DNA from: Bradyrhizobium sp. CCBAU 53340
Lineage (GTDB): Bacteria > Pseudomonadota > Alphaproteobacteria > Rhizobiales > Xanthobacteraceae
Direction: 5' to 3'
Length of the DNA: 64,000 nucleotides
NCBI RefSeq assembly: GCF_015291645.1
Contig: NZ_CP030055.1
Coordinates: forward strand, 248,001 to 312,000
This document shows positions 29,111 to 37,061 of this stretch, piece by piece. The notes under the pieces are model-generated. The model had not been told where the DNA came from. It saw only the letters and a list, made by a program, of their open reading frames with translations, and made no database searches. The position numbers were made by a program, and so were the translations under genes. Numbering within the stretch: the stretch's first letter is position 1; every line of letters begins with the position of its first letter.

Positions 29111-29136
29111 GACACATAAGCACGTGCTTATGTGTC
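29111..29136. promoter_or_regulatory. Perfect 26-base palindrome, probable ArsR operator
   Basis: Half-site GACACATAAGCAC followed directly by its reverse complement GTGCTTATGTGTC, no mismatch. It occupies -4 to -29 from the arsR start codon, and begins 10 bases after the amtB2 stop. Confidence 0.8.
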
Positions 29137-29146
29137 GCGCAAGCGC

Positions 29147-30460
29147 TTATTGCAAGGCCTCGCCGTGCTGTGAAATGTCGAGCCCTTCGAGCTCGTGCTC
29201 CCGCGAGACGCGCAACGGCACGAACAGGCCGACCAGCTTGAGCAGGAGATAGCTGACGCCCGCGGACCAGACGAAGGTGACGGCGACGCCGTAGAGCTGG
29301 ATCAGCAATTGCTGCGGATGACCTTCGATCAGGCCCGCCGTGCCGCCGATCGCGCTGGTCGCGAATACGCCGGCGAGCAGCGTGCCGGTCAGCCCGCCGA
29401 TGCCGTGCACGCCGAACACGTCGAGCGAGTCGTCATAATTGAAGCGGTGCTTCAGCCAGGTGCAGGCCCAGTAGCAAATGACGCCTGCCGCGATGCCGAT
29501 GACGATGCCGTGCCACGGAGCGACGAAGCCCGAGGCCGGCGTGATGGTGCCAAGGCCGGCGACCGCGCCCGAGATCATGCCGAGCACGGAAGGCTTGCGC
29601 CGGGTCGACCATTCGATCGCGCCCCAGGTCAGCGCACCCGAGCATGCCGCCAGATGCGTCGCGATGATCGCCATCACCGCGCGCGAATTGGCTGCGCCCG
29701 CCGAACCGCCGTTGAAGCCGAACCAGCCGACCCACAACAGGCCGGTGCCCATCACGGCGAGCGACAGATCGAACGGCGAGAGATTTTCAATGCCGTAGCC
29801 GTGACGGCGCCCCATCACCTTCGCCGCGACGAGGCCGCCGGTGCCGGCCGACAGATGCACGACGAGGCCGCCGGCGAAATCCAAGACGCCCATGCTGTTG
29901 AGGAAGCCGCCGCCCCACACCCAATGCGCCAGCGGAATGTAGACGAAGATGAACCAGGCAACCGAGAACAGGAGATAGGCGGAGAAGCGCATCCGGTCGG
30001 CGACGGAGCCCGCGACCAGTGCCACCGTGATGATGGCGAACGTCATCTGGTACAGCATGAACAGCGCTTCCGGGATCGTCTTCGCGGCCGGGTTGACGCT
30101 ATCCATGGTCATGCCGGCGAGGAACCAGCGGTCGAGCGAGCCGAGCCACGGGCCATCGCCGACGAAGCACAGCGAATAGCCGAACGCGACCCAGAGAATG
30201 GAGATCAGCGTCACTGCGGCAAGGCTCTGCGCCATGGTCGCAAGCACGTTCTTCTTGCGCACCATGCCGGAATAGAACAGCGCGAGTCCGGGGATCGTCA
30301 TCATCAGCACCAGCGCGGTGGCGACGATCATCCAGGCGGTGTCGGCCGTGTTGATCTCGGAGCTTGCTGCATGCGCCGGCGAGGTCAGAATCGAAAAAAA
30401 GGTCGACAAACATCCGACCGGCGCAGCCATCCCGGCTACGCGGCGCAACAATCCTGCCAT
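29147..30460 (-). CDS. amtB: Ammonium transporter AmtB (copy 2)
   Basis: Second ammonium channel, 437 residues from the ATG at 30460, which has GGGGGGA eight bases upstream. It has a signal sequence ending near SPAHAASSE, then DTAWMIVATALVLMMTIPGLALFYSGMVRKKN, LAHWVWGGGFLNSMG, and FGVHGIGG. It lacks the Ala/Lys-rich insertion of copy 1 and is only moderately similar to it, so this is an old duplication or separate acquisition rather than a recent copy. glnK2 lies about 130 bases upstream on the same strand. Confidence 0.96.
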   Translation of the reverse strand: MAGLLRRVAGMAAPVGCLSTFFSILTSPAHAASSEINTADTAWMIVATALVLMMTIPGLALFYSGMVRKKNVLATMAQSLAAVTLISILWVAFGYSLCFVGDGPWLGSLDRWFLAGMTMDSVNPAAKTIPEALFMLYQMTFAIITVALVAGSVADRMRFSAYLLFSVAWFIFVYIPLAHWVWGGGFLNSMGVLDFAGGLVVHLSAGTGGLVAAKVMGRRHGYGIENLSPFDLSLAVMGTGLLWVGWFGFNGGSAGAANSRAVMAIIATHLAACSGALTWGAIEWSTRRKPSVLGMISGAVAGLGTITPASGFVAPWHGIVIGIAAGVICYWACTWLKHRFNYDDSLDVFGVHGIGGLTGTLLAGVFATSAIGGTAGLIEGHPQQLLIQLYGVAVTFVWSAGVSYLLLKLVGLFVPLRVSREHELEGLDISQHGEALQ

Positions 30461-30592
30461 GTCATTTCCCCCCGGCATCGTGGTGGCTTTGCACGCGATG
30501 GCGTCCCGGCCCGGTGCGATAGAAGATGAACCGAAGCGGTTTCGAGCGAAGTGGCTACCGCTTCGCGGAAAGAAAACGCCTCGAGCAGAGTT

Positions 30593-30982
<390 letters not shown>

Positions 30983-31176
30983 TCAATCTGGCATCTTTCC
31001 GGGCAAATGGCACAAAAAACTTGCACATTGAAGCGGAAAAACGTTTGGCCAAGGGCGGTCATGTGAACGGGCGCCTCTGTACAGGGCATCCGTTCATCCA
31101 TCACAATGCATTTTTGGCATGGATGCGGTGAACCCGCACCAGCCGAGCGGTACATAAGTATTTTGGGGGACGCGTC

Positions 31177-32067
31177 ATGGCGAGTTGGTTCTATGCATCC
31201 GAGGGCAAGCAGCAGGGGCCCTATCCGGAAGGGCAATTCCGCGATCTGATCGCGCAAGGGATCGTGCGCCCCGAAACGCTGGTGTGGACCGAGGGCATGG
31301 CCGGCTGGCAGAAGGCCGCCGAAATTCCTGGCTTGATCTCCGGCGGCGGCGCGCCGCCGATCATTCCGGCCGGTGGGCCGCCGATGATGGGTGGCGGTGG
31401 CTATACAGGCGGCGGGAGCGCTGCCGGTGGATCGCTGTCGATCGATTTCGGCATCTGGGACTTCACGTGGCGCACGCTCGTTGCGACTTTCGGTTCCGCC
31501 TTCGTCATTCCCGCGCCCTGGCTGATCGTATGGTACATCAAGTGGTTGGTGCCCTGCGTTCGGGTGCCCGGACGGCCGAACCTCAGCTTCGAAGGCGGTG
31601 CGATGACAATCGTGCCCTGGTTCTTTGGCACCATCGCGCTCTTCGTCGTAGCAGGATTCACCGGCATCCGGTTGCTCAACCTGCTGGCGTTCCTGGCTTA
31701 CATCGCCATCTACTGGCTTTTCATAAAATGGTTTGTGGCAAACCTCGCGTCGAACGGTCAGCCGCTCGGGCTCAGCTTTTCCGGCACCCCCTGGGCCTTT
31801 CTCGGATGGATGGTCCTGTTCTCCGTTTCCGTCATCACCATCATCGGCTGGGCATGGGTCTATGCAGCCTGGATGCGATGGTTCTGTCGCAACATCCAGG
31901 GCACGCGGCGTGAGATCGCCTTCGTCGGCAGCGGTCTGGAGATTCTGTGGCGCTCGATCGTGATCGCCATCGTCAGCTCTTTCATCATCCCGATTCCGTG
32001 GATGTATCGCTGGAAGCTGCGCTGGCTGGCCTCGCAGACGGTGCTCGCACCGCGCGGCTCGATGTAA
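31177..32067 (+). CDS. GYF_2-domain membrane protein (DUF898-like)
   Basis: The 296-residue protein starts with a GYF_2-type domain (residues 1-50: WFYASEGKQQGPYPEGQFRDLI, VRPETLVWTEGMAGW). A Gly/Pro-rich linker follows (51-85), then about five or six membrane helices (100-285) resembling DUF898 proteins. The GYF domain would face the cytoplasm and bind a proline-rich or other peptide partner; the function is unknown. A GGGGGA Shine-Dalgarno precedes the ATG. It is divergent from glnK2 and convergent with tesB. Confidence 0.85.
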   Translation: MASWFYASEGKQQGPYPEGQFRDLIAQGIVRPETLVWTEGMAGWQKAAEIPGLISGGGAPPIIPAGGPPMMGGGGYTGGGSAAGGSLSIDFGIWDFTWRTLVATFGSAFVIPAPWLIVWYIKWLVPCVRVPGRPNLSFEGGAMTIVPWFFGTIALFVVAGFTGIRLLNLLAFLAYIAIYWLFIKWFVANLASNGQPLGLSFSGTPWAFLGWMVLFSVSVITIIGWAWVYAAWMRWFCRNIQGTRREIAFVGSGLEILWRSIVIAIVSSFIIPIPWMYRWKLRWLASQTVLAPRGSM

Positions 32068-32083
32068 GCACGATCCGAATAGT

Positions 32084-32109
32084 CCCGAGCGCGATTTATC
32101 GCGCTTGGG
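32084..32109. terminator. Bidirectional terminator-like hairpin between convergent genes
   Basis: CCCGAGCGCGAT-TT-ATCGCGCTTGGG forms a 12-base stem with one G-T pair, between the stops of the GYF-domain gene and tesB. There is no clear T-tract. Confidence 0.55.
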
Positions 32110-32115
32110 GCGCGA

Positions 32116-32979
32116 TCAGCTCCGCCGCTCGCGCACGGAGCCTTCCTGCGCGACCGAGGCGACCAGCGTGCCGTCAGGCTTGAAGATCGAGCCGCGGGTC
32201 AGACCGCGGCCGCCCTGCGCGCTCGGCGAGTCCTGCGAATAAAGCAGCCATTCGTCGGCGCGGAACGGGCGGTGAAACCACATCGCGTGATCGAGGCTCG
32301 CCGGCATCATCCGCTTGTCGAACAGCGTGCGGCCATAACGCGCCATGATCGCATCGAGCAGCGAAAAGTCTGACGCATAGGCCAGCGCGCACATGTGCAG
32401 CGCCGGATCGTCGGGCAGCTTCGCCGCCGTCTTGATCCAGACATGGATGCGGCCGTCCTCGATCTTCTGGCCGAAGTAACGGCCGAGCTCGACCGGGCGC
32501 AGCTCGATCGGACGATCGGACTCGTAATAGCGGCGGATGAATTCAGGCATCTCGCGGAACATCGGCTGCTTCGCCACCTCCTCCGCCGTGAGCTTCTCCG
32601 GCGGCGGCACGTCAGGCATCTTGTCCTGGTGGTCGAACGCGCTCTCTTCCTCGGCGTGGAACGACACCATGATCGAGAAGATCGCGTTGCCGTGCTGGAT
32701 CGCGGTGACGCGGCGCGTCGAATAGCTCTTGCCGTCGCGCAGGCGCTCCACCTGGTAGATGATCGGGATCTGCGGATCGCCCGGCAGGATGAAATAGCAA
32801 TGCAGCGAGTGCGGCAGCCGGCCCTCGACGGTGCGGCAGGCCGCCACCATCGCCTGTCCGATCACCTGCCCGCCGAACACCCGTTGCCAGCTCGTCTTCG
32901 GACTGTTGCCGCGGAACAAATTCACCTCGAGCTGCTCGAGGTCGAGGATCGAAATCAGGTCGATCAGGCTCTTGGACAT
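32116..32979 (-). CDS. tesB: Acyl-CoA thioesterase II
   Basis: Double hot-dog thioesterase hydrolysing medium- to long-chain acyl-CoA. The 287-residue product starts MSKSLIDLISILDLEQLEVN, with FRGNSPKTSWQRVFGGQVIGQAM and HSLHCYFILPGDPQIPIIYQVERLRDGKSY near the first domain, and the catalytic region with SLDHAMWFHRPFRADEWLLY in the second. A further eight upstream codons are possible but lack a Shine-Dalgarno. It is divergent from the UbiH-type gene. Confidence 0.95.
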   Translation of the reverse strand: MSKSLIDLISILDLEQLEVNLFRGNSPKTSWQRVFGGQVIGQAMVAACRTVEGRLPHSLHCYFILPGDPQIPIIYQVERLRDGKSYSTRRVTAIQHGNAIFSIMVSFHAEEESAFDHQDKMPDVPPPEKLTAEEVAKQPMFREMPEFIRRYYESDRPIELRPVELGRYFGQKIEDGRIHVWIKTAAKLPDDPALHMCALAYASDFSLLDAIMARYGRTLFDKRMMPASLDHAMWFHRPFRADEWLLYSQDSPSAQGGRGLTRGSIFKPDGTLVASVAQEGSVRERRS

Positions 32980-32998
32980 GACAGCAACTCTCTCAGTC

Positions 32999-33036
32999 GT
33001 CATTCCGGGCTCGCGCTTTGCGCGCCCCGGAATGAC
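32999..33036. repeat. Short CCGGAATGAC palindrome (family D relative)
   Basis: GTCATTCCGGG / CCCCGGAATGAC arms around CTCGCGCTTTGCGCG, in the tesB-ubiH divergent gap. Confidence 0.6.
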
Positions 33037-33142
33037 ACAAGTGGGCGCCGTTCCGCCCTTGTTTCACCGCACTGTTTCGCCCACCTCAAGTCTGCTAGCA
33101 AGACCGAGAATTGGCCGGGAATTTTGGCAGGAAAGTCTGGGT

Positions 33143-34363
33143 ATGTCGGTACAGGGTAGTATTGTCATTGGCGGCGGCGCATTTGCGGGCCTGGCGCTCG
33201 CGCTGGCACTGCGCCAGGGGCTCGGCCCCGAGATTCCCGTCATCGTCGCCGATCCTGCGCTCAGCACGCGGCCGAGCCGCGATCCCCGCGCGACCGCGAT
33301 CGTCGCCGCCTGCCGCCGCCTGTTCGAGGCGATCGGCGCCTGGGACGATGTTAGTCGCGAGGCGCAACCGATCCTCGACATGGTCGTCACGGATTCCAAG
33401 CTGGAAGATGCCACGCGTCCGACCTTCCTGAATTTCGCCGGCGATGTCGCGCCGGGCGAGCCCTTCGCGCACATGGTCGAGAACCACCGCCTGATCGATG
33501 CGCTGGTCGTCCGCGCCGAAGCCGCCGGCATCGATCTTCGCGCCACGACCGTTGCGTCCTACGATGCCAGCGCCGATGGCGTCGACGTCACACTCGGCGA
33601 TGGCAGCGTCATCGCGGCGAGCCTGCTGGTCGCTGCCGACGGCGCGCGGTCGAAACTGCGCGAGCGCGCCGGCATCGCCACCCATGGCTGGGAGTACGAT
33701 CAATCCGGCATCGTCGTCACCGTCGGTCACGAGCGCGATCACGAGGGCCGCGCCGAAGAACACTTTTTGCCCGCGGGGCCGTTCGCGATTTTGCCGCTGA
33801 CCGGCAAGCGCTCCTCACTGGTGTGGACCGAGCGCCGCAGTGAAGCCGCGCGCATCATTGCGCTCAGTGACGAGGCGTTTCACAGCGAACTCGAGCAGCG
33901 TTTTGGTTTGCATCTCGGCGAGGTCAAGGCGCTGGACAAGCCGCGCGCCTTCCCGCTGTCCTATTTCGTGGCGCGCTCCTTCGTCGCTGAGCGCCTCGCG
34001 CTGGTCGGCGATTCCGCCCATGTCATCCACCCGATCGCGGGGCAAGGCCTCAACATGGGGCTGAAGGATGTCGCCGCTTTGGCCGAGGTCGTGGTCGATG
34101 CCGCGCGGCTCGGCATGGATCTCGGCGGCGCCGACGTGCTCGAGCGCTATCAGCGCTGGCGCCGCTTCGATACCATGGCGATGGGCGTTGCCACCAACTC
34201 GCTGAACTTCCTGTTCTCGAACGAGTCGACCCTGCTGCGCACCGTCCGCGACATCGGCCTCGGCATCGTCGACCGCACCCCGCCGCTGAAGAACCTCTTC
34301 ATCCGCCAGGCCGCCGGCCTCACCGGCGAGATCCCGCGGCTGTTGAAGGGCGAGGCGCTGTAG
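33143..34363 (+). CDS. UbiH/UbiF/VisC-family FAD-dependent hydroxylase
   Basis: Flavin monooxygenase probably hydroxylating the ubiquinone ring; the exact ring position cannot be told. The 406-residue product begins MSVQGSIVIGGGAFAGLAL with the FAD-binding loop. It has the DG motif (VAADGARSKLRERAGI) near residue 165 and the GD motif ALVGDSAHVIHPIAGQGLNMG near residue 285, which is diagnostic of the ubiquinone hydroxylases. The ATG at 33143 is chosen because the long upstream open frame is antisense to tesB. It lies divergent from tesB. Confidence 0.93.
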   Translation: MSVQGSIVIGGGAFAGLALALALRQGLGPEIPVIVADPALSTRPSRDPRATAIVAACRRLFEAIGAWDDVSREAQPILDMVVTDSKLEDATRPTFLNFAGDVAPGEPFAHMVENHRLIDALVVRAEAAGIDLRATTVASYDASADGVDVTLGDGSVIAASLLVAADGARSKLRERAGIATHGWEYDQSGIVVTVGHERDHEGRAEEHFLPAGPFAILPLTGKRSSLVWTERRSEAARIIALSDEAFHSELEQRFGLHLGEVKALDKPRAFPLSYFVARSFVAERLALVGDSAHVIHPIAGQGLNMGLKDVAALAEVVVDAARLGMDLGGADVLERYQRWRRFDTMAMGVATNSLNFLFSNESTLLRTVRDIGLGIVDRTPPLKNLFIRQAAGLTGEIPRLLKGEAL

Positions 34364-34387
34364 GAAAAGGCGTCGCTGCAAACTGCG

Positions 34388-34533
34388 CTCGTCGTCCCGG
34401 ACAAGCGCGCCCCAAGCGCGCGCAGATCCGGGACCCATACGCCGCAGCAAAAGTTTTGCGAAGACTCGGAGTTACCAGCCTCCGCCATAACCACTCCCTG
34501 TGGTTATGGATCCCCGCCTTCGCGGAGATGACA
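34388..34533. repeat. Composite dispersed repeat, family D (copy 1)
   Basis: Starts TCGTCGTCCCGGACAAGCG, with AGATCCGGGACCCATACGCC in the middle, and ends with a CCGCCTTCGCGGAGATGAC stem. The first 70 bases and the spacing match the copy at 48877. Confidence 0.8.
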
Positions 34534-34570
34534 CCGAGAACGTGGTGCCGCCGCTGCGCCACATCACTCC

Positions 34571-34768
34571 TCAGTCGATCTTCCTTGCCTCTTCCGGCAA
34601 CATGATCGGGATGCCGTCGCGGATCGGATAAGCGAGTTTTGCAGACCGCGAGATCAGCTCCTGCTTGCCTGCGTCGAATTCCAGCGGGCCCTTGGTCAGC
34701 GGGCAGACAAGGATCTCCAGCAGTTTTGGATCGACGCTGTTTTCGGGGCGTTCAGTCGGCGCGTTCAT
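34571..34768 (-). CDS. Trm112 family protein
   Basis: Small protein of the Trm112/YcaR type (UPF0434); eukaryotic homologues activate methyltransferases, the bacterial role is unclear. The 65-residue product has [17 protein letters not shown] and [17 protein letters not shown]. Only one cysteine remains in the zinc-ribbon position, common in this bacterial branch. In related genomes I expect the LON-domain and thioredoxin genes to follow nearby; here they lie 8.5 kb away, suggesting an insertion. Confidence 0.93.
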   Translation of the reverse strand: MNAPTERPENSVDPKLLEILVCPLTKGPLEFDAGKQELISRSAKLAYPIRDGIPIMLPEEARKID

Positions 34769-34825
34769 AGGGGTCTCCGGCGATCGGCTGCGTGTAGCAT
34801 AGAATAATTCCCTCGCCCATCGCCG

Positions 34826-35356
34826 TCAGGCCGAGACCATCGTGTGGATCTCGTCGAGCAGTCCCTGGAGCCGCGCCGCCGGCACTGGCGCGGCCGACAG
34901 CGCGAAACCGAGAAATGTCCAGTAAAGGATCTGCGCGCGCGCCTGCGCGGCGGCTCTGGAGACGCCGCGTCGTTCCAGCAGCGCTTCGATATAGTCGAGC
35001 CGGCGGCGGTCGATGGCGCGGACGGCCGCCTGCGCCGCCGGGTCGAACGCCGCCCAGTTTCGCACGGCGCGCTCCAGGTCGAGCCGGGCGCCAAACGTCC
35101 TGCGCAGCAGCGCTTTCAGCGGCTCGTCGCTGCCGGCCTCGACACCGGCGATGATCTCCTCAGCCGCGATGTCCCGCCAGCGCTTCAGCACCGCCGCGTG
35201 AAACGCGCCGAGATCGGCGAAATGCCAGTAGAAACTGCCGCGCGAGACGCCCATGGCCCTTGCCAACGGGTCGGCCTTGAGCGCGGTGAAGCCGCCGTTG
35301 GTGAGCGCCTTGAGGCCCGCTTTGATCCAGTCATCGGCAGAGAGCTGCTCGGTCAT
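34826..35356 (-). CDS. TetR-family repressor
   Basis: The 176-residue product has the N-terminal helix-turn-helix ALARAMGVSRGSFYWHFADL and a C-terminal ligand domain unlike characterised ones. It is divergent from a small membrane protein gene. Two operator-like inverted repeats (CCATACA-N4-TGTATGG and an imperfect copy) lie in the 105-base gap, so it probably represses itself and its neighbour. The ligand is unknown. Confidence 0.92.
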   Translation of the reverse strand: MTEQLSADDWIKAGLKALTNGGFTALKADPLARAMGVSRGSFYWHFADLGAFHAAVLKRWRDIAAEEIIAGVEAGSDEPLKALLRRTFGARLDLERAVRNWAAFDPAAQAAVRAIDRRRLDYIEALLERRGVSRAAAQARAQILYWTFLGFALSAAPVPAARLQGLLDEIHTMVSA

Positions 35357-35377
35357 GTCGGGGTCCGAAATCTCCGG

Positions 35378-35395
35378 CCATACATTAGTGTATTG
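35378..35395. promoter_or_regulatory. TetR operator candidate, proximal
   Basis: CCATACA-TTAG-TGTATTG, an imperfect copy of the site at 35423, 22 bases before the tetR start. Confidence 0.65.
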
Positions 35396-35422
35396 ACAGG
35401 CGGCTGACCAGCGTCTATCTCA

Positions 35423-35440
35423 CCATACATATCTGTATGG
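35423..35440. promoter_or_regulatory. TetR operator candidate, distal
   Basis: CCATACA-TATC-TGTATGG has perfect seven-base arms. It lies 45 bases from the proximal site and 22 bases before the divergent membrane gene. Confidence 0.72.
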
Positions 35441-35461
35441 ACAGAATGTCGGAGTGCGTTG

Positions 35462-35812
35462 ATGCGTGATCTCATGCTCCAGGGCGCCGGACTCCTCGCC
35501 ATTGTCGTGGCGCTGGTCCATGGCTTCCTCGGCGAGGCCAAGGTCTTTCCCCGCGCGACCATCGAGCCGCCGCGGCTGCGCACCCTCATCCGCCTGGTCT
35601 GGCAGGCCTCGACCGTGGCCTGGATCGGCTGCGGCGTGCTGCTGATCGCAGCGCCCGGGATGGACTCAGGTGCCGCACGCCGCTGGATCGTCGTCACCAT
35701 GATCTGCGTGTTCGGCTTCTCCGCGCTCGCCAATGCATGGGCGACGCGTGGCCGGCACTTCGGTTGGATGATGCTCACTGCCGTCGTGGCGATGACGGTG
35801 GCTGGCTACTGA
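35462..35812 (+). CDS. Small four-helix membrane protein
   Basis: A 116-residue hydrophobic protein with four predicted membrane helices (about 7-25, 45-62, 74-92 and 98-115). It begins MRDLMLQGAGLLAIVVALVHG. I do not recognise a characterised family. It is divergent from the TetR gene, and both share two operator-like sites, so it is the likely target of that repressor. Confidence 0.75.
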   Translation: MRDLMLQGAGLLAIVVALVHGFLGEAKVFPRATIEPPRLRTLIRLVWQASTVAWIGCGVLLIAAPGMDSGAARRWIVVTMICVFGFSALANAWATRGRHFGWMMLTAVVAMTVAGY

Positions 35813-35913
35813 ATGCCGCACCAAAGGACGCGCAGCGGGACGCGTGAGGCTTAAGGCCGCAGCGCGCGGCCGAACATACATTGCGCGCGGAGCGCACTGA
35901 CGTTTTGGCGACG

Positions 35914-35930
35914 GTTAGAATATCTCTAAC
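35914..35930. promoter_or_regulatory. Irr-box-like inverted repeat upstream of the redox cluster
   Basis: GTTAGAATATCTCTAAC resembles the rhizobial Irr iron-control element TTTRGAAYNRTTCYAAA at most positions, including both TTAGA-type halves. It is 90 bases before the PepSY gene and 22 bases before a possible -35 (TTGACT, 35953). The match is by eye and tentative. Confidence 0.4.
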
Positions 35931-36019
35931 GCCGCGGCGGTCCGCACCCCGATTGACTTCGCCTCCTCCCTGGCTTCCTTCGACCGCGCTTCGTGCCCAC
36001 GACAGAGGAGGAGATATCA

Positions 36020-36310
36020 GTGAAGGTCATTCGCGTTCTTGCCATCGCAGTAACGGCCGGGATCGGCATGGGAATCAACGTGGGATCGACGGCGATGGCC
36101 GATGGCTTCAAGGATTGCACCAGGCTCGACAAGGCGTCGTGGAAGCCGGCGGGCGATGCGGAAGCCAAGGCCAAGGCCGCAGGCTATGAAGTGCGTCGCT
36201 CCAAGATCGAAGGCTCGTGCTACGAGGTCTATGGCGTCAAGGAAGGCAAACTCTTTGAGCTGTTCTACAGCCCGGAAGATCTCAGCCTGAAACACACGAT
36301 CGCCAAGTAG
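36020..36310 (+). CDS. Periplasmic PepSY-like protein
   Basis: The 96-residue product has a signal peptide ending near STAMADG, then a PepSY_2-type domain: CTRLDKASWKPAGDAEAKAK, GYEVRRSKIEGSCYEVYGV and FELFYSPEDL. The GTG start is fixed by an excellent AGGAGGAG seven bases upstream. It ends only 13 bases before the cytochrome b561 gene. PepSY proteins are common in flavin-transfer redox clusters, which fits the downstream genes. Confidence 0.82.
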   Translation: MKVIRVLAIAVTAGIGMGINVGSTAMADGFKDCTRLDKASWKPAGDAEAKAKAAGYEVRRSKIEGSCYEVYGVKEGKLFELFYSPEDLSLKHTIAK

Positions 36311-36323
36311 GGCATTGGCTCAG

Positions 36324-36842
36324 GTGGCGGTGTGGGATCTTCCGCTGCGTCTGTGGCACTGGGTCCTCGCAGCGTGCGTCTTGGTGGCATGGTTCACGCC
36401 GACCGTCCATGACCGCCTTCATCGCATCGTCGGCTATGCGGTGATCGGGCTCCTCGTCTTTCGCCTGGTCTGGGGCTTCTGCGGCAGCCGCTATTCGCGC
36501 TTTCGCATGATTGGCGTCAGGCTTCGCGCCGCGCCGTCTTATCTCTGGAATCTGCGTCGCGGCATCACCGGCCGCTATATCGGGCTCAATCCCGCCGGCA
36601 CCTTGATGCTGGTGGCGCTGCTGCTGTCGCTCACCATCTCCGCGATCACGGGCGCGCTGTCGGTGACCGTCACCTTCTTCGGCGTCTGGTGGATCGAGGA
36701 CACCCACGCTTACGCATCGGACGCCGTCATCGTTCTCGTCGTGCTGCATGTCGCGGGCGTCGTGGGGATGAGCATGCTGCAGCGTGAAAACCTGATCCGC
36801 GCCATGATCACCGGCCGCAAGCGCATCCGTCGTCATCTTTGA
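36324..36842 (+). CDS. Cytochrome b561-family membrane protein
   Basis: Di-heme b-type membrane cytochrome that passes electrons from the quinone pool or cytoplasmic donor to a periplasmic partner. The 172-residue product has four membrane helices with heme-ligand histidines in VWDLPLRLWHWVL, VHDRLHRIVGYAV and VVLHVAGVVG. The reading frame opens right after the PepSY stop; the exact start (GTG 36324, GTG 36330 or TTG 36315) is uncertain, with AGGG about 11 bases before the first. It is probably the membrane electron source of the cluster. Confidence 0.87.
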   Translation: MAVWDLPLRLWHWVLAACVLVAWFTPTVHDRLHRIVGYAVIGLLVFRLVWGFCGSRYSRFRMIGVRLRAAPSYLWNLRRGITGRYIGLNPAGTLMLVALLLSLTISAITGALSVTVTFFGVWWIEDTHAYASDAVIVLVVLHVAGVVGMSMLQRENLIRAMITGRKRIRRHL

Positions 36843-37061
36843 GCGAGCAGGCGGGCTGCAGCTACGGACTCACGCGCTCGTTCGATTCTGTAGAAATTCC
36901 AGTCGGATCGTCCGCCCGCATCGGGCACAGGCATCCTTCCTTTCATTATTCTAATTCTAATGTGGAGCTATTCTAGCTTCGTCGTCCCTCGTTCCGCTTT
37001 CCAAGGCGGGAATTTGCAGGCTTTTCCTGCGGTCGAATGCCGCAAGCCTTTGGGGGAATGC

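Noticed and set aside
31008..31025. TGGCAC and TTGCA on the plus strand as a sigma-54 promoter for the GYF-domain gene
   Set aside because: The spacing is seven bases instead of five, so the -24/-12 geometry is wrong.
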